A stretch of DNA of 64,000 nucleotides from Campylobacter concisus (lineage in GTDB: Bacteria > Campylobacterota > Campylobacteria > Campylobacterales > Campylobacteraceae), in the NCBI RefSeq assembly GCF_003048775.2, contig NZ_CP049272.1, positions 310,001-374,000 of the forward strand, given 5' to 3'. This document shows, piece by piece, positions 57,111 to 64,000 of the stretch; positions within the stretch are counted from its first letter, which is position 1; the number at the start of each line of letters is the position of its first letter. The translations under genes and the position numbers were made by a program. The notes under the pieces were generated by a model. The model had not been told where the DNA came from and did not search any database. It was given only the letters and a program-made list of their open reading frames with translations.

Positions 57111-57941
57111 TTATCTTAAAATTTGAATCTTTGCTTTTGCGCGGAGTTTATCAAAATAATCAGCCATAAGTTTTTCTTGCTCACCTTGATAAAGCTCATT
57201 TATAACATTATCCTTAACGTCTGCAAAGCTTGGAGTGTATGAGCCGATCTTCTCTTTTACTAAAAACATATCAAAGCTGTCAGGCCCTTGCAAAGGCTGT
57301 GTGTAGTCACCGTTATTTGTGCTTGAGATGATCGCAGCAAGCCTTGGATCTATGCTTTGATAGTCCAAACTAACCTCTTGTGTTTGCACGCCGTCTAGCA
57401 GCTTCGGACTTGTCTTTTGAGCCTCAAGTAGCTCAGGATCTTTTGCTCTATAAACTACGACTCTAGCGGTGCTAAAGACCTTAAATTTATCAGGATTAGC
57501 ATCAAAATACATCTTTGCTTTTTGCTCATTTACATTTTTGCCAGCTTCAGCCAAAATGCTTTTATAAAGCTTTTCTTGAAGCATCTTTTTTTCTATGTTG
57601 TTTTTAAACTCCAAAAAGTCCATGCCTTGAGCTTGGATAGAGCTTCTAAACTGCGAATTTGTCATACCATTTTGCTTTGCGATTGATTCGATCCTGTCGT
57701 TTAGCTCAAATGGTGTTACGCTAATGTTTAAATTTTTTATCTGAGCATCTTCGAGTCTATCTCTTATGAGTAAATTTAAAGCATCTTGTTCGCTAGCTCT
57801 TAGCTGCTCTTTTAAGCTATAAACTTCATAAAGCGTGATTGGTTCGTTCTCTACAATAGCTGCGATACCGTTTATCATCTGAGCCGAATATAAATTTAAA
57901 GCACTTAGCATGCCAGTAGCCAAAAAGAGCAATTTTTTCAT
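57111..57941 (-). CDS. SurA-like periplasmic chaperone / peptidyl-prolyl isomerase
   Basis: About 276 aa from ATG 57941, placed by the AAAGG ribosome site; an earlier start at 57986 would put 15 basic residues before the signal peptide. Signal peptide about 1-20, then a SurA-type N-terminal domain ('INGIAAIVENEPITLYEV') and a C-terminal parvulin-like region from about 150 to 250. It matches Cj1289 by gene order (next to gltX, malic enzyme, upp), a protein described as a SurA-type chaperone. It probably assists outer-membrane protein folding. Confidence 0.85.
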   Translation of the reverse strand: MKKLLFLATGMLSALNLYSAQMINGIAAIVENEPITLYEVYSLKEQLRASEQDALNLLIRDRLEDAQIKNLNISVTPFELNDRIESIAKQNGMTNSQFRSSIQAQGMDFLEFKNNIEKKMLQEKLYKSILAEAGKNVNEQKAKMYFDANPDKFKVFSTARVVVYRAKDPELLEAQKTSPKLLDGVQTQEVSLDYQSIDPRLAAIISSTNNGDYTQPLQGPDSFDMFLVKEKIGSYTPSFADVKDNVINELYQGEQEKLMADYFDKLRAKAKIQILR

Positions 57942-57971
57942 AATAAAACCTTTATTTAAGTATTTAGTAAA

Positions 57972-57991
57972 TATAATTTTGGGCAATTATA
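57972..57991. promoter_or_regulatory. overlapping back-to-back promoters of gltX and the chaperone gene
   Basis: TATAAT on the plus strand at 57972-57977 (35 nt before gltX) and TATAAT on the minus strand at 57991-57986 (45 nt before the chaperone gene). Each -10 element lies within the initially transcribed region of the other, so polymerase binding at the two sites should be mutually exclusive. Confidence 0.5.
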
Positions 57992-58011
57992 ACATAAAAA
58001 TAAGGCACAAA

Positions 58012-59391
58012 ATGATAGTTACTAGATTTGCTCCTTCGCCTACTGGATACCTACATATAGGCGGACTTAGGACAGCCCTTTATAATTATTTATACGCAAG
58101 AGCTAATAATGGAAAATTTTTACTTCGCATCGAAGATACTGATTTAAAACGAAACTCAGAAGAGGCCACGCAAGCCATAAAAGAAGCGTTTGCTTGGTGC
58201 AAGCTAGATCACGACGGCGAAGTAACATATCAGTCAAAGAGATTTGATCTTTACAAAGAGTATGTTAAAAAATTACTTGAAGAAGGCAAGGCATATAAAT
58301 GCTATATGAGTAAGGATGAGCTTGAAGAGCTTAGAGCTAGCCAAGAGGCAAGAAAAGAGCGTCCAAAATATGACAACAGATATAGAGATTTTACTGGCAC
58401 GCCTCCAGCCGGCATCGAGCCAGTCATCCGTATAAAAGCCCCATTAAGTGGCGAAATCGTCATACATGATGGCATAAAGGGCGAGGTTAAATTTAAGGTT
58501 GAAGATATCTTAGATGACTTCATCATCGCTAGAAGCGACGGCACACCGACCTATAACTTCACAGTTGTGATAGATGACGCATTAATGGGCGTAACAGACG
58601 TCATCCGTGGCGATGATCACCTCTCAAATACCCCAAAACAGATTGTTCTTTACGAAGCACTTGGCTTTAAGGTACCAAAATTTTATCACGTAGCGATGAT
58701 AAACGGCGAGGACGGCAAAAAGCTTAGCAAGAGGCACGGCGCAACTGACGTTATGGAGTATAAAAAGATGGGTTACTTGCCTGAAGCGCTCTTAAATTTT
58801 CTCGTTCGTCTTGGCTGGAGCCACGGCGATGATGAGATTTTTACTATCGAGGATATGCTTAAATACTTCAATCCAAACGATATCAACAAAAGCTCAAGCA
58901 CCTACAACGCTCAAAAGCTTGACTGGCTAAATTCTCACTACATTAAGACTTTACCTTACGAGAGGCTAGCGCACGATATGCTTGAGTTTGGCGTAGATTT
59001 TAAGGCTTTGGTAAAGGGCGAGCTACTGCTAAATTCGCTCCGTGAGAGATCAAAGACACTAATAGAAATGGCAAATAGCGCAAATGCGATCATCAACGCT
59101 CCAAAAAGCTACGATGAGAAAGCATGGGCCAAATTTATAAATGAAAATAGCAAAGAAATTTTGGCTAAATTTGCTCAAATTTTAGACCGCGACCTTGACG
59201 CGAAGGGCTATGAGGAGCTAACTAATAAATTTTTAGAGCAAAATGGCTTAAAGCTAAAAGACCTAGCTCAGGCTCTAAGAATAGCGCTAACTGGCTCAAG
59301 CGTGAGCCCAAGCATCTTTGAAGTGCTTGAAGTAGTGGGCAGTAGCGAGACGAAAAATAGAATACAAAATTTATTAAAGGAAGAAAAATGA
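58012..59391 (+). CDS. gltX: glutamate--tRNA ligase
   Basis: Class I aminoacyl-tRNA synthetase of 459 aa. HIGH motif YLHIGG at residues 15-20 and KLSKRHG (KMSKS loop) near 240; '[22 protein letters not shown]' region is the GluRS start. ATG 58012 has a TAAGG ribosome site. Campylobacters carry two gltX genes; the gene order here corresponds to C. jejuni gltX2 (Cj1288c), so this copy might act on tRNA-Gln for the amidotransferase route, which I cannot decide from sequence. Overlaps maeB by 4 bp. Confidence 0.95.
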   Translation: MIVTRFAPSPTGYLHIGGLRTALYNYLYARANNGKFLLRIEDTDLKRNSEEATQAIKEAFAWCKLDHDGEVTYQSKRFDLYKEYVKKLLEEGKAYKCYMSKDELEELRASQEARKERPKYDNRYRDFTGTPPAGIEPVIRIKAPLSGEIVIHDGIKGEVKFKVEDILDDFIIARSDGTPTYNFTVVIDDALMGVTDVIRGDDHLSNTPKQIVLYEALGFKVPKFYHVAMINGEDGKKLSKRHGATDVMEYKKMGYLPEALLNFLVRLGWSHGDDEIFTIEDMLKYFNPNDINKSSSTYNAQKLDWLNSHYIKTLPYERLAHDMLEFGVDFKALVKGELLLNSLRERSKTLIEMANSANAIINAPKSYDEKAWAKFINENSKEILAKFAQILDRDLDAKGYEELTNKFLEQNGLKLKDLAQALRIALTGSSVSPSIFEVLEVVGSSETKNRIQNLLKEEK

Positions 59392-60641
59392 CACATGTAA
59401 CTAAAGAAGAAGCATTAAACTACCATATAGGCGGTAAGATCGAGATAAAGGTAAAGACGCCTTGCGAGACGTCAAGAGACCTTTCAATGGCCTATACACC
59501 AGGCGTTGCAGAACCTTGCAAAGAGATAGAAGCTGATAATGAACTAGCTTATAAATATACAAATAAAGCAAATCTGGTAGCTGTTATTACCGATGGCACA
59601 GCTGTTCTTGGGCTTGGCGACATCGGTGCGATCGCTGGCAAGCCAGTTATGGAAGGAAAGTCAGTTTTATTTAAAAAATTTGCAAACGTAGATGCCTTTG
59701 ACATCGAGCTAGACGAGCATGATCCAGATAAGATCGTTGAGATTTGCAAGGCCCTTGCTCCGACATTTGGTGGTATAAATTTAGAAGATATCCGTGCTCC
59801 AAAGTGCTTTGAGATCGAGAGAAAGCTTCAAGAAGCAGTCGATATCCCAGTCATGCATGACGATCAGCACGGCACGGCGATGATAACAAGTGCTGGCATG
59901 ATAAATGCGATGGAAATTTCTGGCAAAGATATCTCAAAGATAAAGATCGTAGTTAGTGGCGCAGGTGCAGCTGGTATCGCTTGCGCGAAGATGTATAAAG
60001 CGCTTGGTGCAAAACACATCGTGATGATAGATAGTAAAGGCGTCATCCACTCAAAAAGAACAGATCTTACACCTGAAAAGGTAGAGTTCGCGCTTGAAAC
60101 TGAGGATAGAACTTTGGCTGATGCGATGAGGGGCGCTGATATGTTTTTAGGCCTTTCTAAGCCTGGCGTACTTACAAAAGAGATGGTTGCTTCAATGAAT
60201 AAAGAGCCTATCATCTTTGCTTTGGCAAACCCAGTGCCTGAAATTTATCCAGAGGATGTTGAGGCTGTAAGAAGTGACGTTATGATGGGCACAGGCAGAA
60301 GCGACTATCCTAACCAAGTAAATAACGTTTTGGGCTTTCCTTTTATCTTTAGAGGTGCGCTTGATGTTAGAGCTAAAAAGATCACTGAAAATATGAAAAT
60401 GGCAGCAGCTAAAGCGCTTGCACAGCTTGCAAAAGAGCCAGTGCCAGCTGAAGTTTTAAAAGCAAGTGGCGTTAGCGAGCTAAAATTTGGCAAAGAGTAC
60501 ATCATCCCAAAACCATTTGACAAGCGCGTACTAACAGCGGTCGCTCCAGCAGTTGCAAAAGCTGCAGTTGAAGATGGCGTAGCTAGAGTAAAAGATTTTG
60601 ATGTTGAGGCTTATAGAGCCAAACTTGCAAAAGGATTTTAA
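59388..60641 (+). CDS. maeB: NAD(P)-dependent malic enzyme
   Basis: Oxidative decarboxylation of malate to pyruvate. 417 aa, the short form without a C-terminal phosphotransacetylase-like domain. '[15 protein letters not shown]' near 34, '[26 protein letters not shown]' region near 67-92, the metal-binding '[10 protein letters not shown]' near 155, and the Rossmann motif 'SGAGAAGIA' near 190. It overlaps gltX and ends at a terminator hairpin. Confidence 0.95.
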   Translation: MTHVTKEEALNYHIGGKIEIKVKTPCETSRDLSMAYTPGVAEPCKEIEADNELAYKYTNKANLVAVITDGTAVLGLGDIGAIAGKPVMEGKSVLFKKFANVDAFDIELDEHDPDKIVEICKALAPTFGGINLEDIRAPKCFEIERKLQEAVDIPVMHDDQHGTAMITSAGMINAMEISGKDISKIKIVVSGAGAAGIACAKMYKALGAKHIVMIDSKGVIHSKRTDLTPEKVEFALETEDRTLADAMRGADMFLGLSKPGVLTKEMVASMNKEPIIFALANPVPEIYPEDVEAVRSDVMMGTGRSDYPNQVNNVLGFPFIFRGALDVRAKKITENMKMAAAKALAQLAKEPVPAEVLKASGVSELKFGKEYIIPKPFDKRVLTAVAPAVAKAAVEDGVARVKDFDVEAYRAKLAKGF

Positions 60642-60643
60642 AA

Positions 60644-60673
60644 TTTAGCCCAAATTTTGGGCTAAACTCTTTT
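60644..60673 (+). terminator. probable terminator after maeB
   Basis: TTTAGCCC / GGGCTAAA stem (extendable by AAA/TTT), 3 bp after the stop, followed by CTCTTTT. Confidence 0.6.
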
Positions 60674-60724
60674 GGCATTTTGTAAAGATAAACCCTGTAA
60701 AAACAGTAAATTTAAGGATAAAAA

Positions 60725-61351
60725 ATGCAAAACGTTAAACTCATCTCGCACCCACTGATCGAGCATAAATTAACTATTCTACGTGATAAAAACACCCAAC
60801 CTTTTCAGTTTCGCATGCTAGTTGATGAGATCAGCTATCTTATGATCTTTGAGGCGACTAGAAATTTAAAAGTAAAAGATGTCAAAGTCCAAACTCCAGT
60901 TGCGGTGGCAGATGCAAAGAGGCTTACTACAAAAGTGATGATATGCCCCATCTTAAGGGCTGCTCTTGGTATGCTTGATAGCGTTTTTACCATCATTCCA
61001 GATTCAAGTGTGGGCTTTTTGGGTTTTCAGCGAAACGAAGAGACAGCACAGGCTGAGTTTTTCTACGCAAAGCTTCCAAAAGACGCAAAAGAGCGCATGG
61101 CGATTATCATCGATCCTATGTTTGCAACTGGTGGCACGGCGATAGATGCGGTCAAATTCTTGCGTGAAAAGGGCGTTAAGGAGATCAAATTTATCTCTAT
61201 CATCTCTGCTCCTGAGGGGCTAAAGAGATTTAGTGAAATTTACCCAGACGTTGAGGTCTATACAGCATCGATTGATGAAAAGCTAAATGAGAAAAACTAC
61301 ATCGTACCAGGTCTTGGTGATGCTGGCGATAGAGTTTTTAACACGCTTTAA
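60725..61351 (+). CDS. upp: uracil phosphoribosyltransferase
   Basis: Salvages uracil to UMP. 208 aa. PRPP loop IDPMFATGGTAIDAV near 130-144, N-terminal 'HPLIEHKLTILRDKNT', C-terminal 'VPGLGDAGDRVFNTL' are all family-typical. It has its own leader after the maeB terminator. The barnase-like gene follows after 9 bp on the same strand. Confidence 0.97.
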   Translation: MQNVKLISHPLIEHKLTILRDKNTQPFQFRMLVDEISYLMIFEATRNLKVKDVKVQTPVAVADAKRLTTKVMICPILRAALGMLDSVFTIIPDSSVGFLGFQRNEETAQAEFFYAKLPKDAKERMAIIIDPMFATGGTAIDAVKFLREKGVKEIKFISIISAPEGLKRFSEIYPDVEVYTASIDEKLNEKNYIVPGLGDAGDRVFNTL

Positions 61352-61360
61352 GGGCAAAAT

Positions 61361-61867
61361 TTGAATAAAAGACTTTTGCCAGCCTTAGTTGCCTTTGTCA
61401 TTGCTATCATCGTTGGCACCTTCTTTTTTTCAAAAGAGGGCGGCGAAGCAAACAAAAACGCTCAAATTTTACTTGAGCAGCTAAACAAAGAGGGACAAAG
61501 GAGCCAAAGTCTTGCAGAAAATGGCTCATACACCTCAAAAGATGAGGTTGCTCTTTATATCTATAAATTTAACAAACTGCCAAAAAATTTCATAACCAAA
61601 AAAGAGGCACTTGAACTTGGCTGGGACGCAAAAAGCGGAAATTTATGGCAGATAAGCGGTGGCAAAAGTATCGGCGGAGATAGATTTTCAAACAGAGAAA
61701 AGAGGCTGCCAGAAGCTGATGGTAGAAAGTGGTTTGAGTGCGATGTGAATTATAATGGCGGCAGGCGCGGCGCTGAGAGAATTTTATACTCAAACGACGG
61801 CCTTATCTACTACACGCCCGATCACTACGAGCATTTTTATCTGCTTTATGAAAAGAGGATGCAATGA
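61361..61867 (+). CDS. barnase-family ribonuclease, exported or membrane-anchored
   Basis: 168 aa from a TTG start (61361) preceded by AAGGGC. An N-terminal hydrophobic helix (about residues 5-23) would act as signal or anchor. Residues about 57-160 match barnase: NKLPKNFITK, GKSIGGDRFSNRE, WFECDVNY, RILYSNDGLIYYTPDHYEHF. The catalytic set is kept: Lys72 (barnase K27), Glu126 (E73), Arg136 (R83), Arg140 (R87) and His155 (H102). So this is a predicted active guanyl-specific RNase. The next gene, overlapping by 4 bp, encodes its barstar-type inhibitor. It is inserted between upp and mqnA, which are neighbours in C. jejuni (Cj1286c, Cj1285c) as I recall. Confidence 0.92.
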   Translation: MNKRLLPALVAFVIAIIVGTFFFSKEGGEANKNAQILLEQLNKEGQRSQSLAENGSYTSKDEVALYIYKFNKLPKNFITKKEALELGWDAKSGNLWQISGGKSIGGDRFSNREKRLPEADGRKWFECDVNYNGGRRGAERILYSNDGLIYYTPDHYEHFYLLYEKRMQ

Positions 61868-62136
61868 AAATCGTGATCTTGGATGCTAAAAAGATGCTCG
61901 AAAAAGAGAAGATGCATGAGTATTTTGCTAATAAATTTGACTTACCAGAGTACTACGGCAAAAATTTAGACGCGCTCTTTGACTGTCTTTGCGAGATAAA
62001 TGAGCCAACGCTTATAAAGCTAAAAAATGAAAGTGCTTTGGATAGTGCCACAAACGTGAGCTTGATTCGGCTATTTTGCGATGTTTGCAACGAAAATGAG
62101 CTAGTTAAATTTGAGCTTGTAAAAGATGAAAAATGA
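61864..62136 (+). CDS. barstar-family RNase inhibitor
   Basis: 90 aa cytoplasmic inhibitor. 'LPEYYGKNLDALFDCL' at residues 27-42 is the barstar signature helix-loop, with Tyr30, Asn34, Asp36 and Asp40 in the places of barstar Tyr29, Asn33, Asp35 and Asp39; barstar Trp38 is Phe39 here. Overlap with the RNase gene (ATGA) ensures the inhibitor is made with the toxin. It overlaps mqnA by 4 bp as well. Confidence 0.9.
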   Translation: MKIVILDAKKMLEKEKMHEYFANKFDLPEYYGKNLDALFDCLCEINEPTLIKLKNESALDSATNVSLIRLFCDVCNENELVKFELVKDEK

Positions 62137-62813
62137 TATTTGGAAAGATTGATTATCTAAATTTACTCCCATTTCACGTATTTTTAAAATCAGCTCCACT
62201 AAGTTCTCAGATAAAAAAGGCGATCGAGTTTAAAAAGGGTGTGCCAAGCAAGTTAAATAGGGCGCTAAATGCCAGAAAAATCGATGCTGCGGTGATCTCA
62301 AGCATAGCTAGCAAAAAGGCAAATTTAAAGAAGCTAAATTTTGGAATAGTCGCCAAAAAAGATGTAAAAAGCGTGCTTGTGCGCAAGAACTCAGCCTCAA
62401 AGCCAGATCCTGCCTCAGCCAGCTCAAACGCCCTAGCCAAGGTGCTTAAGCTAAATGGCGAGGTGATCATAGGCGACAGGGCGCTAAAGGCATACTTAAG
62501 AGAGGGTAAAGAGTGCTTTTACGACCTTGGTAAAATTTGGTACGAAAAGACAAATTTGCCATTTGTTTTTGGTAGATTTTCTTACGTAAAAAATGGCTCG
62601 TTTTACAAAAAACTGGTCGCAAAATTTCTACAAAAAAATGTAAAGATCCCAAACTATATCTTAGCCCAGTATGCCAAAAGCCGCGACATAAGCGAGCAAG
62701 ATATCAAGTGGTATCTTAAATTTATAAGCTACAAAATAGGTCCAAAAGAGCAAAAATCACTTCGAAAATTTTTTAAAGAAAATAGATTATTAAAAGCAGC
62801 AAAAAAGAATTAA
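62133..62813 (+). CDS. mqnA: chorismate dehydratase MqnA (futalosine menaquinone pathway)
   Basis: First enzyme of the futalosine route to menaquinone. 226 aa with the MqnA/MqnD fold: 'GKIDYLNLLPFHVFL' at the N-terminus, 'ARKIDAAVISSIAS' near 47, 'GEVIIGDRALKAYL' near 109, 'TNLPFVFGRFSYV' near 140. The gene corresponds to Cj1285c by order. It overlaps the barstar gene by 4 bp, so the three genes after upp are translationally linked. Confidence 0.88.
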   Translation: MIFGKIDYLNLLPFHVFLKSAPLSSQIKKAIEFKKGVPSKLNRALNARKIDAAVISSIASKKANLKKLNFGIVAKKDVKSVLVRKNSASKPDPASASSNALAKVLKLNGEVIIGDRALKAYLREGKECFYDLGKIWYEKTNLPFVFGRFSYVKNGSFYKKLVAKFLQKNVKIPNYILAQYAKSRDISEQDIKWYLKFISYKIGPKEQKSLRKFFKENRLLKAAKKN

Positions 62814-62815
62814 AT

Positions 62816-62853
62816 TTTTATAGCTTCTTAGCAGTTGCCAAGAAGCTATAAAA
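62816..62853. terminator. bidirectional terminator between mqnA and the Met-rich gene
   Basis: A perfect 14-bp stem (TTTTATAGCTTCTT / AAGAAGCTATAAAA) with a 10-nt loop and T-runs on both sides, placed between convergent genes. Confidence 0.88.
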
Positions 62854-62854
62854 T

Positions 62855-63245
62855 TTAGTGGCGCATATGCATATTAGTTGAGTTATCATAGCTCATATTT
62901 TGCATCATTATCTTTTGGTGATCATGCATCGGCATATCTGCTGGCATGTTCATTGGTATATTCATCTGCATATTCATCGCGCCCTCATTAGCCTTGTAGC
63001 CTGTTGTGGTAGGATCAATCATGCTAAATATCATAGCGACGTGTCCGACAATCAAAAAGAAGATGAGCAGGCAAAAGTGAAGCTTTAGTTTTGCTCTTTC
63101 GTTTGCGCTTTTATAGATCAAATTTAGCTCTAAAAGTGCGATGCCAAGAAGCGGGATGACGCCGATAAGATAAAAAATTTACACATAGATGACCAAAATA
63201 GCTAAAAACGCCAAAAATAACTACAAAATTTAAGAAGATATAAAT
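62855..63245 (-). pseudogene. frameshifted small membrane protein with Met/His-rich tail
   Basis: The 3' part (62855-63121 and its upstream extension to 63178) encodes two membrane helices and a tail in which Met, His and Asp dominate (MNMQMNIPMNM, MPMHDHQ). Upstream, the frame is blocked by a stop at 63179-63181, but the other frame reads NFVVIFGVFSYFGHLCVN and joins smoothly if one base is removed from the A6 tract at 63172-63177. No start codon is found upstream of that. So it is either a recently frameshifted gene, a phase-variable gene or a sequencing error. The tail could bind copper(I) (inference). No family recognised. Confidence 0.6.
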
Positions 63246-63277
63246 TTACTCCTAGCCAGGCTAAGAGTAAATTTAAG

Positions 63278-63991
63278 CTAGTCTTTAAACTCGTGTGAGA
63301 TGACTGGGGAGAATTCCTCCCAGTGAAGCTTGGTTTTAATAGTTGGCATCTTGCTTTGAAATGGCTCTTTTTTAAGTGCTGCCATAGCGACACTATCGCC
63401 TTTTGGTTTAGCTGGTGCTTCTACGTTTAAGACCGCTCTTTCAAGCTCGATGAAGTCTTTTAAGATGATCGCATACGAACGAAAGAAATTTGCCTCTTTG
63501 TGAGCTAAAAGTAGCGAGCCAAACTCATCTACAAATAAATTTAAAGTTTCAGAAAATAGCTTGTTGCTAATATTTTTTGCATCATTAAACTCATCTTTTA
63601 AAAATGTAGCCATCGCTAAAAATATAAATCCAACGTAGTCCTCGCTATCTTTGCAAAGCTCGCTATCACGTCTATATGGGCTTAGTTTTAAACATTCAAT
63701 AACCCTAAGCCTAGCTGCTCCGTTATCTCTGCCCTCTTCATAAAATGAAGCACTTAAGGGGATATTTGTAAAGCCAAAAAGAACGTCATTTTGTTCTTTT
63801 GAAAATTCTTCAAAGCTAAATTTATCTAAATTTTTAAATGCAGCATCACTATCCTTGCTTAAAGGATTTGCGCTTAAGTATTTTAGCTGCTCTTTCCACC
63901 TTGAAAATTTCTCATCATTTGTGTAAAAAAACATAGGATATGCTAGAAATTCGTAAAAATATGATCTTGCTTTTATAATGTTTTTATCCAT
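63278..63991 (-). CDS. TorD-family molybdoenzyme chaperone
   Basis: 237 aa cytoplasmic chaperone of the TorD/DmsD type, all-helical, with 'ARSYFYEFLAYPMFF' at the N-terminus and 'YVGFIFLAMATFLKDEF' with 'FVDEFGSLLLAHKEANFFRSYA' in the middle, patterns of the formate-dehydrogenase-associated group in epsilonproteobacteria. Such chaperones guard Tat-exported molybdoenzymes until the cofactor is in. Formate dehydrogenase subunit genes may lie just outside the window on the minus strand's downstream or upstream side, but that cannot be seen here. Confidence 0.8.
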   Translation of the reverse strand: MDKNIIKARSYFYEFLAYPMFFYTNDEKFSRWKEQLKYLSANPLSKDSDAAFKNLDKFSFEEFSKEQNDVLFGFTNIPLSASFYEEGRDNGAARLRVIECLKLSPYRRDSELCKDSEDYVGFIFLAMATFLKDEFNDAKNISNKLFSETLNLFVDEFGSLLLAHKEANFFRSYAIILKDFIELERAVLNVEAPAKPKGDSVAMAALKKEPFQSKMPTIKTKLHWEEFSPVISHEFKD

Positions 63992-64000
63992 TTAATAAAT

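Noticed and set aside
62900..63088. 62-codon plus-strand frame rich in His and Ile
   Set aside because: It is antisense to the Met-rich tail of the frameshifted gene; the His/Ile content mirrors Met codons on the other strand.

Overview
The window is a stretch of an AT-rich epsilonproteobacterial chromosome, almost certainly Campylobacter and probably C. concisus or a close relative (species is inference). Two blocks keep the gene order I remember from C. jejuni: carA, DUF507, cbb3 oxidase, addBA, rplM-rpsI, cadF (about 6.8-22.6 kb), and a SurA-like chaperone, gltX, malic enzyme, upp, mqnA (about 57-63 kb). There are no rRNA genes, no tRNAs, CRISPR arrays or insertion sequences that I can recognise.

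Layout: 1-6.2 kb carries clpX (5' end outside the window), mreB, mreC and carB. 6.3-14.6 kb carries an unknown membrane protein, DUF507, carA, a TauE/SafE-type membrane protein, an OmpR-type response regulator without a kinase, then ccoNOQP and four small downstream genes, one of only 33 codons. 14.6-23.4 kb carries a flavin reductase, the AddB/AddA recombination nuclease, ribosomal proteins L13 and S9, a CadF/OmpA porin and a HAD phosphatase. 23.6-27.5 kb carries a flavoprotein, a YajR-like transporter, rdgB and a TPR protein. 27.6-30.8 kb is compositionally different (more GC-rich codons): carboxyspermidine dehydrogenase, duplicated palindromes, a Bcr/CflA transporter and a broken paralogue of a gene found 7 kb away. 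30.9-37 kb, on the minus strand, carries a YceI protein and a five-gene operon: an OprC/NosA-like outer-membrane barrel that lacks a plug domain, a Tat-exported binding protein, an ABC permease, an ATPase and NnrS. 37-40 kb carries moaE/moaD, nspC and a dead DJ-1/PfpI gene. 40.3-43 kb is a formate dehydrogenase cytochrome b gene followed by yedF and selD; selD is itself a selenoprotein gene with an in-frame TGA. 43.1-51.1 kb has a nitroreductase and a tightly packed run of a GGDEF/EAL protein, hisZ, purA, a FliJ-like protein and a MotE-like protein. 51.2-57 kb has TerC, moeA, the selenium transporter yedE, an ABC ATPase remnant and a siderophore receptor. 57-64 kb has the SurA-like chaperone, gltX, maeB, upp, a complete barnase/barstar pair, mqnA, a frameshifted Met-rich membrane protein and a TorD-type chaperone.

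The genes describe a microaerobic/anaerobic respirer: cbb3 oxidase with assembly proteins, formate dehydrogenase parts with the selenium (YedE, YedF, SelD) and molybdenum (MoaD, MoaE, MoeA, TorD) supply lines that such enzymes need, menaquinone made by the futalosine route (MqnA), and possible copper acquisition linked to NnrS. Spermidine is probably made by the carboxyspermidine route, split between two loci. The most unusual items are the plugless OprC-like transporter operon, the barnase/barstar pair inserted between upp and mqnA, the selenocysteine selD, and a 14-bp inverted repeat that brackets the ccoN promoter next to the orphan regulator.
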